A stretch of DNA of 64,000 bases, from the NCBI GenBank assembly GCA_913778275.1, contig CAJYWN010000003.1, positions 18,029 through 82,028 of the forward strand, read 5' to 3'. The stretch is from an uncultured Chryseobacterium sp. (GTDB taxonomy: Bacteria; Bacteroidota; Bacteroidia; Flavobacteriales; Weeksellaceae). The translations under genes were made by a program, and so were the position numbers. Below the pieces are notes generated by a model. The model saw only the letters and a program-made list of their open reading frames with translations, made no database searches and had not been told where the DNA came from. This document shows, in pieces, positions 26,257 to 35,840 of this stretch (within the stretch, counting starts at the first letter, position 1; every line of letters begins with the position of its first letter).

Positions 26257-26329
26257 GACCTGGTAGCTCAGCTGGTAGAGCAATACACTTTTAATGTATG
26301 GGTCCTGGGTTCGAATCCCAGCCAGGTCA
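26257..26329 (+). tRNA. tRNA-Lys(TTT), second copy
   Basis: 73 nt. It is identical to the first copy except in the acceptor stem, which is GACCTGG/CCAGGTC instead of GACTCGG/CCGAGTC: two base pairs are changed on both sides. Anticodon TTT; CCA is not encoded. Confidence 0.97.
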
Positions 26330-26383
26330 CAAGTTTACTGAAAAGTAAATTTTTTTCATATTAATATTTTGTGATTTGGTGTT

Positions 26384-26417
26384 TCAAAGGCTTCCCTCAG
26401 GAGGCCTTTGATTTTTT
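26384..26417 (+). terminator. Terminator of the tRNA cluster
   Basis: CAAAGGCTTCC pairs with GGAGGCCTTTG (one bulge or mismatch) over a CTCA loop, followed by ATTTTTT. Confidence 0.8.
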
Positions 26418-26518
26418 ATATGGTTTTCTTTTCTTGCTATTTCTTTCGCAGATACCAAAGCAATGAAAGGATCTTTTATTATACAATCTATTCAGGCTTA
26501 ATTTTATTTAATTGAATC

Positions 26519-26545
26519 AAAAAAGCGTCACTTAGAAAGCAACGC
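26519..26545 (-). terminator. Probable terminator after panC
   Basis: Read leftwards, GCGT-TG-CTT and AAG-TG-ACGC pair around TCT and run into six U (A-run 26519-26524). The stem is interrupted by a TG/TG internal loop. Confidence 0.5.
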
Positions 26546-26600
26546 CTGTATTTAATATTTAAATTTAGCCTAAAGCAAACTGAACTTTAGCCCGTAGCCT

Positions 26601-27449
26601 TTAATCCAGATGCATATTGTCAATCAGCCGCACTCCGTCTACAACCACTACGATGAATGCCCTGAAGTTTCTGTCTTTATAGAAAAAATCTGTTTCCTTT
26701 AACGTTTTTTCATCGGCAATGAGGAAGTATTCGAGCTGCATGCCCCTTTGATGATCGAAAACGTCCTGTACACGCTGTTTGATCTCAGCAACGGTTAACA
26801 CGCGGAACCATTCATTTACTTTTTTCAATGTTTCGTAAATGATTTTGGATGCTTCTCTACGGTCCTTATCAAGCCTCTGGTTTCTGGAGCTTAAAGCAAG
26901 TCCGTTTTCAGCTCTGAAAATGGGAACGCCTTTTATTTTAATCGGAAGCTTTTTCTTTTCTGTCATTTTTTTGATAATGGAAAGCTGCTGAAAATCCTTT
27001 TCGCCAAAATAAGCATTATCCGGCTTTACTTGTCTGAAAAGCTCTTCCACTACAGTTCCTACGCCGTCAAAATGCCCCGGCCTTGATTTTCCCTCCATTT
27101 CATCTTCCAGTCCGTCGAAGTCATACTGTTTACTTTCTGTTTTTTCAGGATAGATATCAGTGACTTCAGGAATGTAGACCGCATCTACCAGTCCGGATTT
27201 TTCAAGGATTATAATATCACGGTTAATGTCTCTGGGATATTTTTCAAGATCTTCCACATTGTTGAATTGGGTTGGGTTAACAAAAATTGATGAAACCACT
27301 AAATCATTCTCTTCCCTTGCCATTTTATAGAGCGAAAGATGGCCGTCATGCAGGGCTCCCATGGTGGGTGCAAAACCTATTTTCTTCCCCATTTCTTTCT
27401 GTCTTTCAATGAAATCCTGAAGAACCTTTTTGCTTTTTAAAACTTCCAT
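26601..27449 (-). CDS. panC: Pantothenate synthetase
   Basis: 282 residues, the usual length. It joins pantoate and beta-alanine with ATP to give pantothenate for coenzyme A. The nucleotidyl-transferase HIGH-type motif is HDGH in APTMGALHDGHLSL; FVNPTQFNNVEDLEKYPRD binds substrate, and the KMSKS-equivalent is LALSSRN followed by QRL. It is divergent from the GT5-like gene, with which it forms a neighbourhood I recall as common in Bacteroidetes. panB and panD are not in the window. Confidence 0.97.
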   Translation of the reverse strand: MEVLKSKKVLQDFIERQKEMGKKIGFAPTMGALHDGHLSLYKMAREENDLVVSSIFVNPTQFNNVEDLEKYPRDINRDIIILEKSGLVDAVYIPEVTDIYPEKTESKQYDFDGLEDEMEGKSRPGHFDGVGTVVEELFRQVKPDNAYFGEKDFQQLSIIKKMTEKKKLPIKIKGVPIFRAENGLALSSRNQRLDKDRREASKIIYETLKKVNEWFRVLTVAEIKQRVQDVFDHQRGMQLEYFLIADEKTLKETDFFYKDRNFRAFIVVVVDGVRLIDNMHLD

Positions 27450-27584
27450 AGTTTATTTTAATAGTAATTCAAAAATACTAAAAATATCATATAGTTATTA
27501 TATGCTTAAACATGGTTTTAATAATTTCAGACAGCGAATTATCGTAAAAAAATGTTAATTAAACTAATGTTGAATGTTTTTTCG

Positions 27585-27592
27585 TAATTTTG
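27585..27592 (+). promoter_or_regulatory. -7 element (TAATTTTG) before the GT5-like gene
   Basis: An exact TAnnTTTG match, 38 nt before the start at 27631; no TTG at the usual distance. Confidence 0.5.
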
Positions 27593-27630
27593 CGCATTAA
27601 AGCATTTTTACAAAAATTAGATAGAAGTTT

Positions 27631-28401
27631 ATGCCGAATCAAAAAATACTGTACATTACTACAGAAATGTATCCATATCAGGAAGATACAAATATGGCTG
27701 CAGTGGTAAACAAAATGGCACTTAAGATGCACAATGAAGGCAATGATGTAAGAGTTTTTATGCCAAGATTTGGACAAATAAGTGAAAGGAAATTCCAGCT
27801 TCATGAGGTGATCCGCCTGTCGGGAATGAATATCATTATTAACGATCTTGATCAGCCTCTTATTATTAAAGTAGCGTCTCTTCCGGGGGAAAGACTTCAG
27901 GTATACTTTATCGACAATGAAGAATATTTCAAAAGAAAGCAATATTATTTTGATGATGAGGGAAATCCTTTTGATGATAACGATGAAAGAGCTATTTTCT
28001 TCGCCAGAGGTGTAATTGAAACTATTAAGAAACTGAATTGGGTTCCGGACGTGATTCATCTTAACGGATGGATGTCTTCTTTCGTCCCTATTTATCTTAA
28101 AACATACTACGAATCTGATACTTACTTTAAGGACGCTAAGATTGTTCTTTCTCTATATAATGAAAAAGATGCGCCTTTAGCCTCAAATATTGACGAAAAA
28201 CTGAAGTTTGATAATATTTCAGGATTGAAAGCGTTAGATAATCCGAGCGTAAAAACTTTTGTTGCCGAAAGTATGGGCTATGTAGATATGGTAGTGAAAG
28301 GCGATGAATTCCTTGATCAAGATCTGGACAAGGCGTTTAATGAAACCACAACTCCGAAATCGGAATATCTAGACGTAGATTCTATTAATCAACTTTATTA
28401 A
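27631..28401 (+). CDS. Half-length glycogen/starch synthase-like (GT5) protein
   Basis: 256 residues, about half of a GT5 glycogen synthase. It covers only the N-terminal Rossmann domain: ILYITTEMYPY at the start, NEGNDVRVFMPRFG, and PDVIHLNGWMSSFVPIYLK matching the PDVVHxHDW segment. The ADP-glucose-binding KxGG loop expected after the first strand is replaced by YQEDTNMAAV, and the whole C-terminal nucleotide-binding domain is absent, with no remnant in the following DNA. Catalysis is thus unlikely and a scaffold or regulatory role is more plausible. It is followed 15 nt later by a DUF4270 lipoprotein. Confidence 0.85.
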   Translation: MPNQKILYITTEMYPYQEDTNMAAVVNKMALKMHNEGNDVRVFMPRFGQISERKFQLHEVIRLSGMNIIINDLDQPLIIKVASLPGERLQVYFIDNEEYFKRKQYYFDDEGNPFDDNDERAIFFARGVIETIKKLNWVPDVIHLNGWMSSFVPIYLKTYYESDTYFKDAKIVLSLYNEKDAPLASNIDEKLKFDNISGLKALDNPSVKTFVAESMGYVDMVVKGDEFLDQDLDKAFNETTTPKSEYLDVDSINQLY

Positions 28402-28416
28402 AAAAACACATTTTTA

Positions 28417-30000
28417 ATGATTCATACTATTAAAAAGACAATCACCGCAATTTCTATGGTGGTTTTGGGAAGTATATTACTTTACAATTGTGAGCCGGAT
28501 GCCGATACTTTGGGAGAGCAGCTGTTCCTGAACGGTGCGGCACAAGGTACTGAAAAGTCTTTCCCTGTCATTGCTTATAATATCAATAATAATGATACAA
28601 TTCGAACAGATGCCTCTAAACTTACCTATGGTGTGCTTGGCGCTTTTAATGAAAGCGAGTTTGGAATGCAGAAGGCATCTTATCTTACTCAGGTTAAATT
28701 ATCAACGTATGATCCTGATTTCGGTACCAATGCTGCAGTAGACTCTGTAGTTTTGGTAATAAAACCAAGATATGCCTCAGATTCTGTCACAACAAATACC
28801 GTAGACGACAATTATACTTACACTACTGCAGCAGACGGTACTGTAAATGCAAAGAAAGTGGTAAATACATATCCTGCATTAAAATTTGGAAGGGCAAAAA
28901 AGTCACTTACCATAAGAGTACATCAGGTAGAGACATTCCTGAAATCGGCTTCGGATACGGTAAAATCAAATCAGCCTTATGATATCAGTAATGATTTGGG
29001 CTCAAAAGTTTTCAACGGTGATGTAAGTTCCATAGCGATTACAAAGGATGACGGAGGAACTGCCTTATTCACCGCTTCCGCACCCGGTATCAGAATTCCG
29101 CTGGACAAAAATTTCTTCCAGACCAAAATCATTGCTAAAAAAGATCAGCCGGAACTTCAGGATGTATCCAACTTTATCAGATACTTTAAAGGATTAAGAA
29201 TTTCTGTTGATGAATCTGATGGTTACCTGTTTCAGTTTTCTCCTAACGATATGGAGCTGATCATGTACTATAAATATGATACAACGCAAAACACGAGAGC
29301 ACAGTCTTCTTACTCATTTGTATTAGGATCAGGAAATGCTCACATCGGTCAGTATCAGTATGCGAGAACGGGTTCTCCATTAGAAAATTTTGCTGGTCTT
29401 GGAAATACAGTAACAGGTGATGCGAAACTTTATGCTCAGTCAATGGGAGGTCCTTCTATAGGAATTAAAATACCTCAATCTACCATTGATGATCTCAAAA
29501 AGCTGTACCAAGATGATAAAGCGGGAATCATCAGTGCCAAAATAAGAATCTATGTAGATCCTACATGGAACAGTACGAAATATGCAAAACCAACAGAGTT
29601 TACTCTACTGCGCAGATATGTCGATCCAGGCAATTCATCTGATCCTGCTAAGGTCAGAACAAATTTTACCAATGATTTGCTAAAATTGGCAGGAGCTCCC
29701 GGATATACGATTTTTAAAGCGTATAATTTGGATAAGGATAAACCTTATTACGATTTTGTAGTGACACAGTCGGTAAAAGAAATGATTGAGCCCGGAAGCA
29801 AAGCATCAACAGACAAAACCGAAACTAAATATTTTAAAATTGATCTAGGAAAGTTTGAGCCAAATTCAGACGGAACAACACTGGCCGGATATAAATTTAC
29901 ATCTGCTTCTTATAATACGGGCAGGGCAGTATTTATAGGCACAGATAATACGGCCCCTAAGGAAAAAGTACAGCTTTGGATCACTTACGGGACGAAATAA
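28417..30000 (+). CDS. DUF4270 family lipoprotein
   Basis: 527 residues. A lipoprotein signal ends in LLYNC (Cys25). The mature protein is beta-rich with features of DUF4270: an early EQLFLNGAAQGTEKSFPV segment, a repeated LTYGVLGAFNESEFGMQKAS that resembles the family's opening, and a C-terminal strand FIGTDNTAPKEKVQLWITYG. The function is unknown; it should be anchored in the outer membrane or periplasm. It lies between the GT5-like gene and glmS, spaced 15 and 42 nt, which suggests one operon. Confidence 0.88.
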   Translation: MIHTIKKTITAISMVVLGSILLYNCEPDADTLGEQLFLNGAAQGTEKSFPVIAYNINNNDTIRTDASKLTYGVLGAFNESEFGMQKASYLTQVKLSTYDPDFGTNAAVDSVVLVIKPRYASDSVTTNTVDDNYTYTTAADGTVNAKKVVNTYPALKFGRAKKSLTIRVHQVETFLKSASDTVKSNQPYDISNDLGSKVFNGDVSSIAITKDDGGTALFTASAPGIRIPLDKNFFQTKIIAKKDQPELQDVSNFIRYFKGLRISVDESDGYLFQFSPNDMELIMYYKYDTTQNTRAQSSYSFVLGSGNAHIGQYQYARTGSPLENFAGLGNTVTGDAKLYAQSMGGPSIGIKIPQSTIDDLKKLYQDDKAGIISAKIRIYVDPTWNSTKYAKPTEFTLLRRYVDPGNSSDPAKVRTNFTNDLLKLAGAPGYTIFKAYNLDKDKPYYDFVVTQSVKEMIEPGSKASTDKTETKYFKIDLGKFEPNSDGTTLAGYKFTSASYNTGRAVFIGTDNTAPKEKVQLWITYGTK

Positions 30001-30042
30001 CATTTAACAACACACTTAAAACACTTAACACTTGATATAATT

Positions 30043-31896
30043 ATGTGCGGAATCGTTGGTTACACAGGTTTTCAAGACGCTTACGATATAGTAATTAATG
30101 GTCTTAGAAGATTAGAATACAGAGGGTACGATAGTGCCGGAATCGTTTTGGAAGATGGAAATAACAAACTTGAAGTTGAAAAAACGAAGGGTAAAGTTGA
30201 GGATCTTGTGAATATTTCCAGTCAGCTAAAGGGAAAAGCTAAAATCGGAATGGGACATACCCGTTGGGCCACTCACGGCGTTCCTAGTGACAGAAACTCT
30301 CACCCTCATTTATCCAATAACGGTAAGCTGGCTATTATTCATAACGGGATTATCGAAAATTACGATACCATTAAAACAATGCTTACCGGAAAGGGGTTCA
30401 CTTTCAAATCTGAAACAGATACCGAAGTTTTGGTGAATCTTATTCAGTATTTTATGGATCTTAATGCTGAAACGGATTTTCCTACTGCTGTACGATATGC
30501 TTTGAATGAAGTTTATGGAGCTTATGCTATTACTGTAATGCATGAAGAATATCCGGGAGTATTGGTTGTAGGAAGACTGGGGTCTCCCTTGGCAATCGGA
30601 ATTGGTGATAAAGAATATTTTATTGCTTCAGATGCTTCTCCTTTTGTAGAATTTACCAAAGAAGCGATTTACCTTGAAGAAGGTCATATGGCAACTATTT
30701 CATTGGAAAACGGAGTTGATATCAGAACAATTACCGAAAACTCCAAAATTGTACCTGAAATCCAAAAACTTAAGTTAAGTCTGGAGCAGATTGAAAAAAG
30801 CGGATATGAGCATTTTATGCTGAAAGAAATCTTCGAACAGCCAAAATCTGTTCATGATACAATGAGAGGAAGATTGCTCGTAGATGAAGGAGTTATTAAA
30901 ATGGCCGGAATCTGGGATCATATCGAAAAATTCAAAAATGCCAACCGAATTATTATTATTGCCTGCGGAACATCATGGCATGCCGGACTTATCGGAGAAT
31001 ATCTTATCGAAGAATACGCAAGAATTCCTGTTGAGGTGGAGTATGCTTCTGAATTCAGATACAGAAACCCGATTATTACAGATAAAGATGTTGTTATTGC
31101 AATTTCCCAGTCCGGAGAAACTGCAGATACAATGGCTGCCCTTAAACTGGCAAAAGAAAAAGGAGCCTTCATTTACGGTATTTGTAATGTTGTGGATTCG
31201 TCTATTGCAAGAATCACTGATGCCGGATCTTATACTCATGCAGGCCCGGAGATCGGCGTAGCTTCTACAAAAGCTTTTACGGCACAGCTTACCATTCTTA
31301 CTTTAATTGCATTCAAACTGGGTAAGCATAACGGAAATTTAGGAAATGCAGATTTCATGAGCTTAATCGCCGAATTGGATGTTATTCCTAAGAAAATAGA
31401 AGATGTGTTAAATTCTACACACGAGCTGGTAAAAAATATTGCCAAAGATTTTGTAAACGCAACAAACTTCCTGTATCTCGGAAGAGGATACAATTATCCT
31501 GCAGCGCTTGAAGGAGCCCTGAAGCTTAAAGAGATTTCTTACATTCATGCAGAAGGATATCCTGCAGCAGAAATGAAGCACGGCCCTATTGCCCTGATCG
31601 ATGAAAATATGCCTATTGTTATCATTGCTCCTAAAAAGGGACATTATGATAAAATCGTAAGCAATGTTCAGGAAATTAAGGCAAGAAAGGGTAAAGTGAT
31701 CGCTGTTGTAAATAACGGGGATACCCAGGTAAGCGAAATGTCGGACTACGTTATCGAAATTCCTGAAACCTCAGAATGTTTCTCGCCAATTGTTGCTTCT
31801 GTGCCTTTACAGCTGTTGGCATATTACATCGCAGTATACAGAGGAGCGAATGTAGACCAGCCGAGAAACCTCGCAAAATCTGTAACTGTGGAATAA
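30043..31896 (+). CDS. glmS: Glutamine-fructose-6-phosphate aminotransferase (isomerizing)
   Basis: 617 residues. It makes glucosamine-6-phosphate from fructose-6-phosphate and glutamine, the entry to peptidoglycan and lipopolysaccharide amino sugars. The N-terminal glutaminase begins MCGIVGYTG, with Cys2 becoming the nucleophile after Met removal; GHTRWATHG binds glutamine. Two SIS domains follow, with ACGTSWHAG, SQSGETADT and HAEGYPAAEMKHGP. The C-terminus LAKSVTVE is the conserved end. No glmS ribozyme-like fold is evident in the 42-nt upstream gap. Confidence 0.98.
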   Translation: MCGIVGYTGFQDAYDIVINGLRRLEYRGYDSAGIVLEDGNNKLEVEKTKGKVEDLVNISSQLKGKAKIGMGHTRWATHGVPSDRNSHPHLSNNGKLAIIHNGIIENYDTIKTMLTGKGFTFKSETDTEVLVNLIQYFMDLNAETDFPTAVRYALNEVYGAYAITVMHEEYPGVLVVGRLGSPLAIGIGDKEYFIASDASPFVEFTKEAIYLEEGHMATISLENGVDIRTITENSKIVPEIQKLKLSLEQIEKSGYEHFMLKEIFEQPKSVHDTMRGRLLVDEGVIKMAGIWDHIEKFKNANRIIIIACGTSWHAGLIGEYLIEEYARIPVEVEYASEFRYRNPIITDKDVVIAISQSGETADTMAALKLAKEKGAFIYGICNVVDSSIARITDAGSYTHAGPEIGVASTKAFTAQLTILTLIAFKLGKHNGNLGNADFMSLIAELDVIPKKIEDVLNSTHELVKNIAKDFVNATNFLYLGRGYNYPAALEGALKLKEISYIHAEGYPAAEMKHGPIALIDENMPIVIIAPKKGHYDKIVSNVQEIKARKGKVIAVVNNGDTQVSEMSDYVIEIPETSECFSPIVASVPLQLLAYYIAVYRGANVDQPRNLAKSVTVE

Positions 31897-32004
31897 AAAA
31901 TACTTGTAAATAAAATAAATTTAGATTTCTTTCGTTATTTCAAAAAAAATCTTAAAAGTTTCTTAAAAAAATTATATATTTACGGCTTAATTATAAAAAT
32001 TAAC

Positions 32005-33423
32005 ATGAAAAGGATATTTCTTTTATTATTGTCTGCGTCAGTAGCGTCGGTATCTTGTTCAGGTGGTGGTACTTCTTCTGTGGGGAAACCAGGAACAAAA
32101 GGAGAGTTGATACCAAGAGAAAAAACAAAATCATTTGTTGCGGAAAGACCATACGGTATGGTTGCCATTCCTGCAGGATCATTTGTTGCGGGGCTAACTG
32201 ATCAGGACTTTACAGACAGTCCTGAAAAAGCTCAGGCAAAAACAGTTACTGTTTCTTCTTTCTTCATGGATGAAGCAGAAACTACCAATGCTGAGTACAG
32301 AGTATTTATCAACTATGTAAGAGATTCTATCGCAAGAACCCTTCTTGCTGAAGCTGCCGGAGAAGGTGGTGAAGGTAAAGGAAGAGGAACAAGCATAGGA
32401 GATTATGCATACCTTGCTCAAAAAGAAGAAAATTTAACACCATATCAGGAATATTTAGAAGCACAGGGAGGAGGAGACGAAAGTACTTTTGATCCTACCA
32501 AGAAAATCGACTGGAAAGTTCCTTTGCATTGGAATACGTCCAAATATCCGGACGTAGAATATGCAGAAGTTCTTGAATCAATGTATTTACCTGCTTCTTC
32601 AAGAGTTGGGAACGAAAGAATCCTTGATGTTAGTAAGCTTAAATATACTTACAGATGGGGAGACATGGATGTTGCTATGGCTGAAAAAGAAAGAGGGGTA
32701 AACTATCTTAGAAGCGAAAGCATCGCAATCTATCCTGATACAACGGTTTGGGTAAAAGATTTCCACTTTGCTTACAACGAGCCATTGTTCGAACAATATT
32801 TCTGGCACAAAGCTTATAAAGACTATCCTGTGGTAGGAGTTACCTGGGATCAGGCAAGAGCTTACTGTAACTTCAGATCTAAATTGAAATCTGATTATAA
32901 CGAAAGTTTAAAAAGAAGAAAACAAAGACCATTGCAGTTCAGACTTCCAACGGAAATTGAGTGGGAATATGCTGCAAGAGGAGGAATGCAAAATGCTACT
33001 TATCCTTGGGGAGGTCCTTACTTAATGGACGACAGAGGTTGCTACCTGGCAAACTTCAAGCCTAAGAGAGGAGATTACATGGAAGACAACAAAAAAGGTA
33101 CTTATACATATACTGCGCCGGTAAAGAAGTTCAAGAAAAATGGTTATGGATTATATGATATGGCCGGAAACGTTTCAGAATGGACATTATCTGCTTATAA
33201 CAATTCTTCATACGGATTCTCATCTACTTTAAATCCTTCTACCAAAGACCTGACTGATACGAAAAAATCAGTAAGAGGAGGTTCTTGGAAAGATGTAGGA
33301 TATATGTTGATGAATGGTACAAGAGACTGGGAAAGAAAAGATTCAGCAAGAAGCTATATCGGATTCAGAACGGTACAGGATATCCCGGAAGCCGCTGTTA
33401 AGCCAAGAAAAGTTAACAGATAA
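32005..33423 (+). CDS. gldK: Gliding motility/T9SS lipoprotein GldK
   Basis: 472 residues. A lipoprotein signal ends in SVSC (lipobox). The mature part is an FGE-sulfatase/SUMF1-like domain: VAIPAGSFVAGL, FFMDEAETTNAEYRVF, VGVTWDQARAYCNF, RLPTEIEWEYAARGG, NVSEWTLSAY and the closing SYIGFRTVQD. In the T9SS, GldK forms with GldN the periplasmic ring attached to the outer membrane. It opens the gldKLMN operon; a weak TATATTTA -7 box lies about 25 nt before the start. Confidence 0.96.
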   Translation: MKRIFLLLLSASVASVSCSGGGTSSVGKPGTKGELIPREKTKSFVAERPYGMVAIPAGSFVAGLTDQDFTDSPEKAQAKTVTVSSFFMDEAETTNAEYRVFINYVRDSIARTLLAEAAGEGGEGKGRGTSIGDYAYLAQKEENLTPYQEYLEAQGGGDESTFDPTKKIDWKVPLHWNTSKYPDVEYAEVLESMYLPASSRVGNERILDVSKLKYTYRWGDMDVAMAEKERGVNYLRSESIAIYPDTTVWVKDFHFAYNEPLFEQYFWHKAYKDYPVVGVTWDQARAYCNFRSKLKSDYNESLKRRKQRPLQFRLPTEIEWEYAARGGMQNATYPWGGPYLMDDRGCYLANFKPKRGDYMEDNKKGTYTYTAPVKKFKKNGYGLYDMAGNVSEWTLSAYNNSSYGFSSTLNPSTKDLTDTKKSVRGGSWKDVGYMLMNGTRDWERKDSARSYIGFRTVQDIPEAAVKPRKVNR

Positions 33424-33486
33424 TTCTTCAGACCATTTTATTTTTCAATAACAATTTTTATTTAACATTAAAAAAAACTAACTTAT

Positions 33487-34179
33487 ATGTTTAAGACTAA
33501 AGATGCTTGGATGAATTTCTTCTATTCATTCGGTGCTGCAATTGTAATTCTTGGAGCTTGGCTTAAAATTACTCACATCAACATTGGACCTATTACGGGT
33601 AACGTTGCTCTTACAGTGGGACTTATTACAGAAGCGATCATCTTCATTATTTTCGCTTTCGACCCGCCAAAAACTGAAGAATCTTATGCTTGGGAAAACG
33701 TATATCCGGAATTATTAGATAAACATGCGAATCCAAATCCTCTGCATTCTAATGTGTCAGCTAAAAATACAATCGATCATTTTGCTGAACTTGAAAACTC
33801 ACTTTCAGGAAAATTAGATAAAATGCTTCAGGATGCTAAATTGGATGTTCAGCTATTCGAAAGATTAAGAACAGGAATCGATAAATTTTCAAGTTCTGTA
33901 GATCAGATCAACCAAACAGTAGACGTTTCTGCTTCTACTCACAAATATAACGAGCAATTAAATAAAGCAGCTCAGCACATGGAAAGCATGAATGCTCTTT
34001 ATGCATTGCAGCTGGAAAACGGACAAAGACAGTCTGATTTTGCTAAAAAATATGTGGAAGATATGCAGAAATCTGCTGAACATTCAGAAAAATTCAACCA
34101 AGAATTGCAAGGTTTAACCGCTAACTTAAATAACTTAAACAGAGTTTATGGTGGTATGTTGACTGCTATGAAGTCTTAA
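33487..34179 (+). CDS. gldL: T9SS/gliding motor protein GldL
   Basis: 230 residues. Two transmembrane helices at the N-terminus (about 10-30 and 35-58) carry Lys27 (AWLKITH) and Glu49 (LITEAIIF), the intramembrane residues reported to take part in proton flow in the Flavobacterium johnsoniae GldLM motor. The C-terminal part (about 90-230) is cytoplasmic, helical and coiled-coil-like with heptads of Leu, Met and Gln. With GldM it converts the proton gradient into rotation that powers secretion and gliding. Confidence 0.96.
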   Translation: MFKTKDAWMNFFYSFGAAIVILGAWLKITHINIGPITGNVALTVGLITEAIIFIIFAFDPPKTEESYAWENVYPELLDKHANPNPLHSNVSAKNTIDHFAELENSLSGKLDKMLQDAKLDVQLFERLRTGIDKFSSSVDQINQTVDVSASTHKYNEQLNKAAQHMESMNALYALQLENGQRQSDFAKKYVEDMQKSAEHSEKFNQELQGLTANLNNLNRVYGGMLTAMKS

Positions 34180-34231
34180 TTCCTTAACCATTTTCTAAAT
34201 TTAACTACTTAACTAAAATAAAAAGAAAAGA

Positions 34232-35824
34232 ATGGCACAAGGAAAACAGACACCTCGTCAGAAGATGATCAACCTAATGTATTTGGTGTTCATCGCGATG
34301 ATGGCTCTAAATATTGATGCGGAAATCATTAGATCATATTATGACTCTACCGTTGCTTTAAAAGATACCCGTTTATTAACTGAAAGAAAAAACGAAGATA
34401 TCTTTGAAAAAACTTTAGAGGCCAAAGCTCAGCAGGTACCGGATACCTATGCTCAGCCTTTGCAGCAATATCTGCTGCTCAAGCAGAAAATTAATGCGTT
34501 GGTACAGCATGCAGATCAGATTAAGGATAAGCTTAAAAAAGAATCTGAATTCGTAGATAAAGATCCTAAAACAGGAAAATTAGTTGATGTAAGTGAAAAC
34601 TTTTCAGCACTTAACAATAACGAAGCCACCACAACGTATTTCTTTAAAGATGGAGATGAAAACTCTGCATCAAAAGGAGCTATGGAACTGAAAGCAAAAA
34701 TTGATGATGTGAGAAACTATATCAATGCTACTTTCGGAGGAAACTCTCAATTAAAAGATTTAATTGACAGAGCCAATAAATCATTGATCGCTGAATATCC
34801 TAAAGGACAGTCGCCAAACAATAAAACATGGCTTCAGAATAAATTCTATCATCAGCCTCTTATTGCAGCATTGTCTAATCTTGAGATTATTCAGAATGAT
34901 GCAAGAAACGTACAGTCTGATGCATTAGCATTATTGTTACAGGAAAAAGTGGATGCAAGCATCAAATTCTCAAGCTACGAAGCGATTGTTTCTGCGCCTG
35001 TAGATGTTGTTGCTGGTAAACCTGCTGAAGCAGTTGTGATGCTAGGAAACTACTCTACAAGTAACAAGATTGTTATGTCTGGAGTTGGAAGACAGGAAAA
35101 TGGTAAAGGGTACGCTACTTTAAATACAAGTGGAATCGGCGAGCATACATTAAGTGGTAACATCACTTTAACGGATGCAACCGGAAAAGCACAGAATTTC
35201 CCTTTCACTCATACTTATAATGTAATCGCAGGTCCTCAGGAAGTAAAACTTCAGAAAGGTTTATTGCTTTCAGCTGATAAGATGAACGTAATGTACAGAG
35301 GTCTTGATAACCCGGTTTCTGGATCAATTTTGGGTGCTGATAATGCTAAGCTTTCTTTATCTGCTCCTGGAGCTGCTGTTAAGAATACAGGTCTTGGTAA
35401 GTGGAATGTGAAGCCAGGTGCAGGAAACGTATTGAAGATTACATTATCTGGAACAGACCCTTACGGTAAGTCAATATCTCAGGTATTTGAATATAGAATT
35501 AAAAATGTACCTCCGCCACAAGGACAGATCAGAGGTAAAAATATTTTAACGATGCCTGCGGGATCAGTTGAGAATCAATCTCTGTCTGCAGTGATTCCTG
35601 ACTTTGACTTCCCGGTATCTTTCAACGTGACTTCGTTCATGGTAAGAGTACCTGGTAGAGCAGCTTTACAAATTCAGGGTAACTCATTACAGAATGCTTC
35701 TGGATTATTTAGAAATCTAAGACCTGGAGATGGTGTTTATATCTTTGATATTAAAGCGACAGCTGTTGGTTTAGGAGATCAGAGAATTGGAAATATCTCA
35801 CCAGTATTAATTAATATCCAATAA
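34232..35824 (+). CDS. gldM: T9SS/gliding motor protein GldM
   Basis: 530 residues. A short cytoplasmic tip with Arg9 (KQTPRQKM), one N-terminal transmembrane helix (LMYLVFIAMMALN), then a long periplasmic part of tandem domains: first helical, then Ig-like beta domains that reach the GldKN ring. It couples GldL proton flow to the outer-membrane part of the T9SS. It is third in the gldKLMN operon with 52 nt to gldL and 16 nt to gldN. Confidence 0.96.
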   Translation: MAQGKQTPRQKMINLMYLVFIAMMALNIDAEIIRSYYDSTVALKDTRLLTERKNEDIFEKTLEAKAQQVPDTYAQPLQQYLLLKQKINALVQHADQIKDKLKKESEFVDKDPKTGKLVDVSENFSALNNNEATTTYFFKDGDENSASKGAMELKAKIDDVRNYINATFGGNSQLKDLIDRANKSLIAEYPKGQSPNNKTWLQNKFYHQPLIAALSNLEIIQNDARNVQSDALALLLQEKVDASIKFSSYEAIVSAPVDVVAGKPAEAVVMLGNYSTSNKIVMSGVGRQENGKGYATLNTSGIGEHTLSGNITLTDATGKAQNFPFTHTYNVIAGPQEVKLQKGLLLSADKMNVMYRGLDNPVSGSILGADNAKLSLSAPGAAVKNTGLGKWNVKPGAGNVLKITLSGTDPYGKSISQVFEYRIKNVPPPQGQIRGKNILTMPAGSVENQSLSAVIPDFDFPVSFNVTSFMVRVPGRAALQIQGNSLQNASGLFRNLRPGDGVYIFDIKATAVGLGDQRIGNISPVLINIQ

Positions 35825-35840
35825 AAATTAATAGAGTATT

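Noticed and set aside
27559..28059. 166-codon minus-strand frame opposite the GT5-like gene
   Set aside because: No recognisable motif; it covers the GT5 gene's promoter and is explained by the opposite strand's codon use.
29261..29443. Short minus-strand frame inside the DUF4270 gene
   Set aside because: No start context, no motif, contained wholly in a well supported lipoprotein gene.
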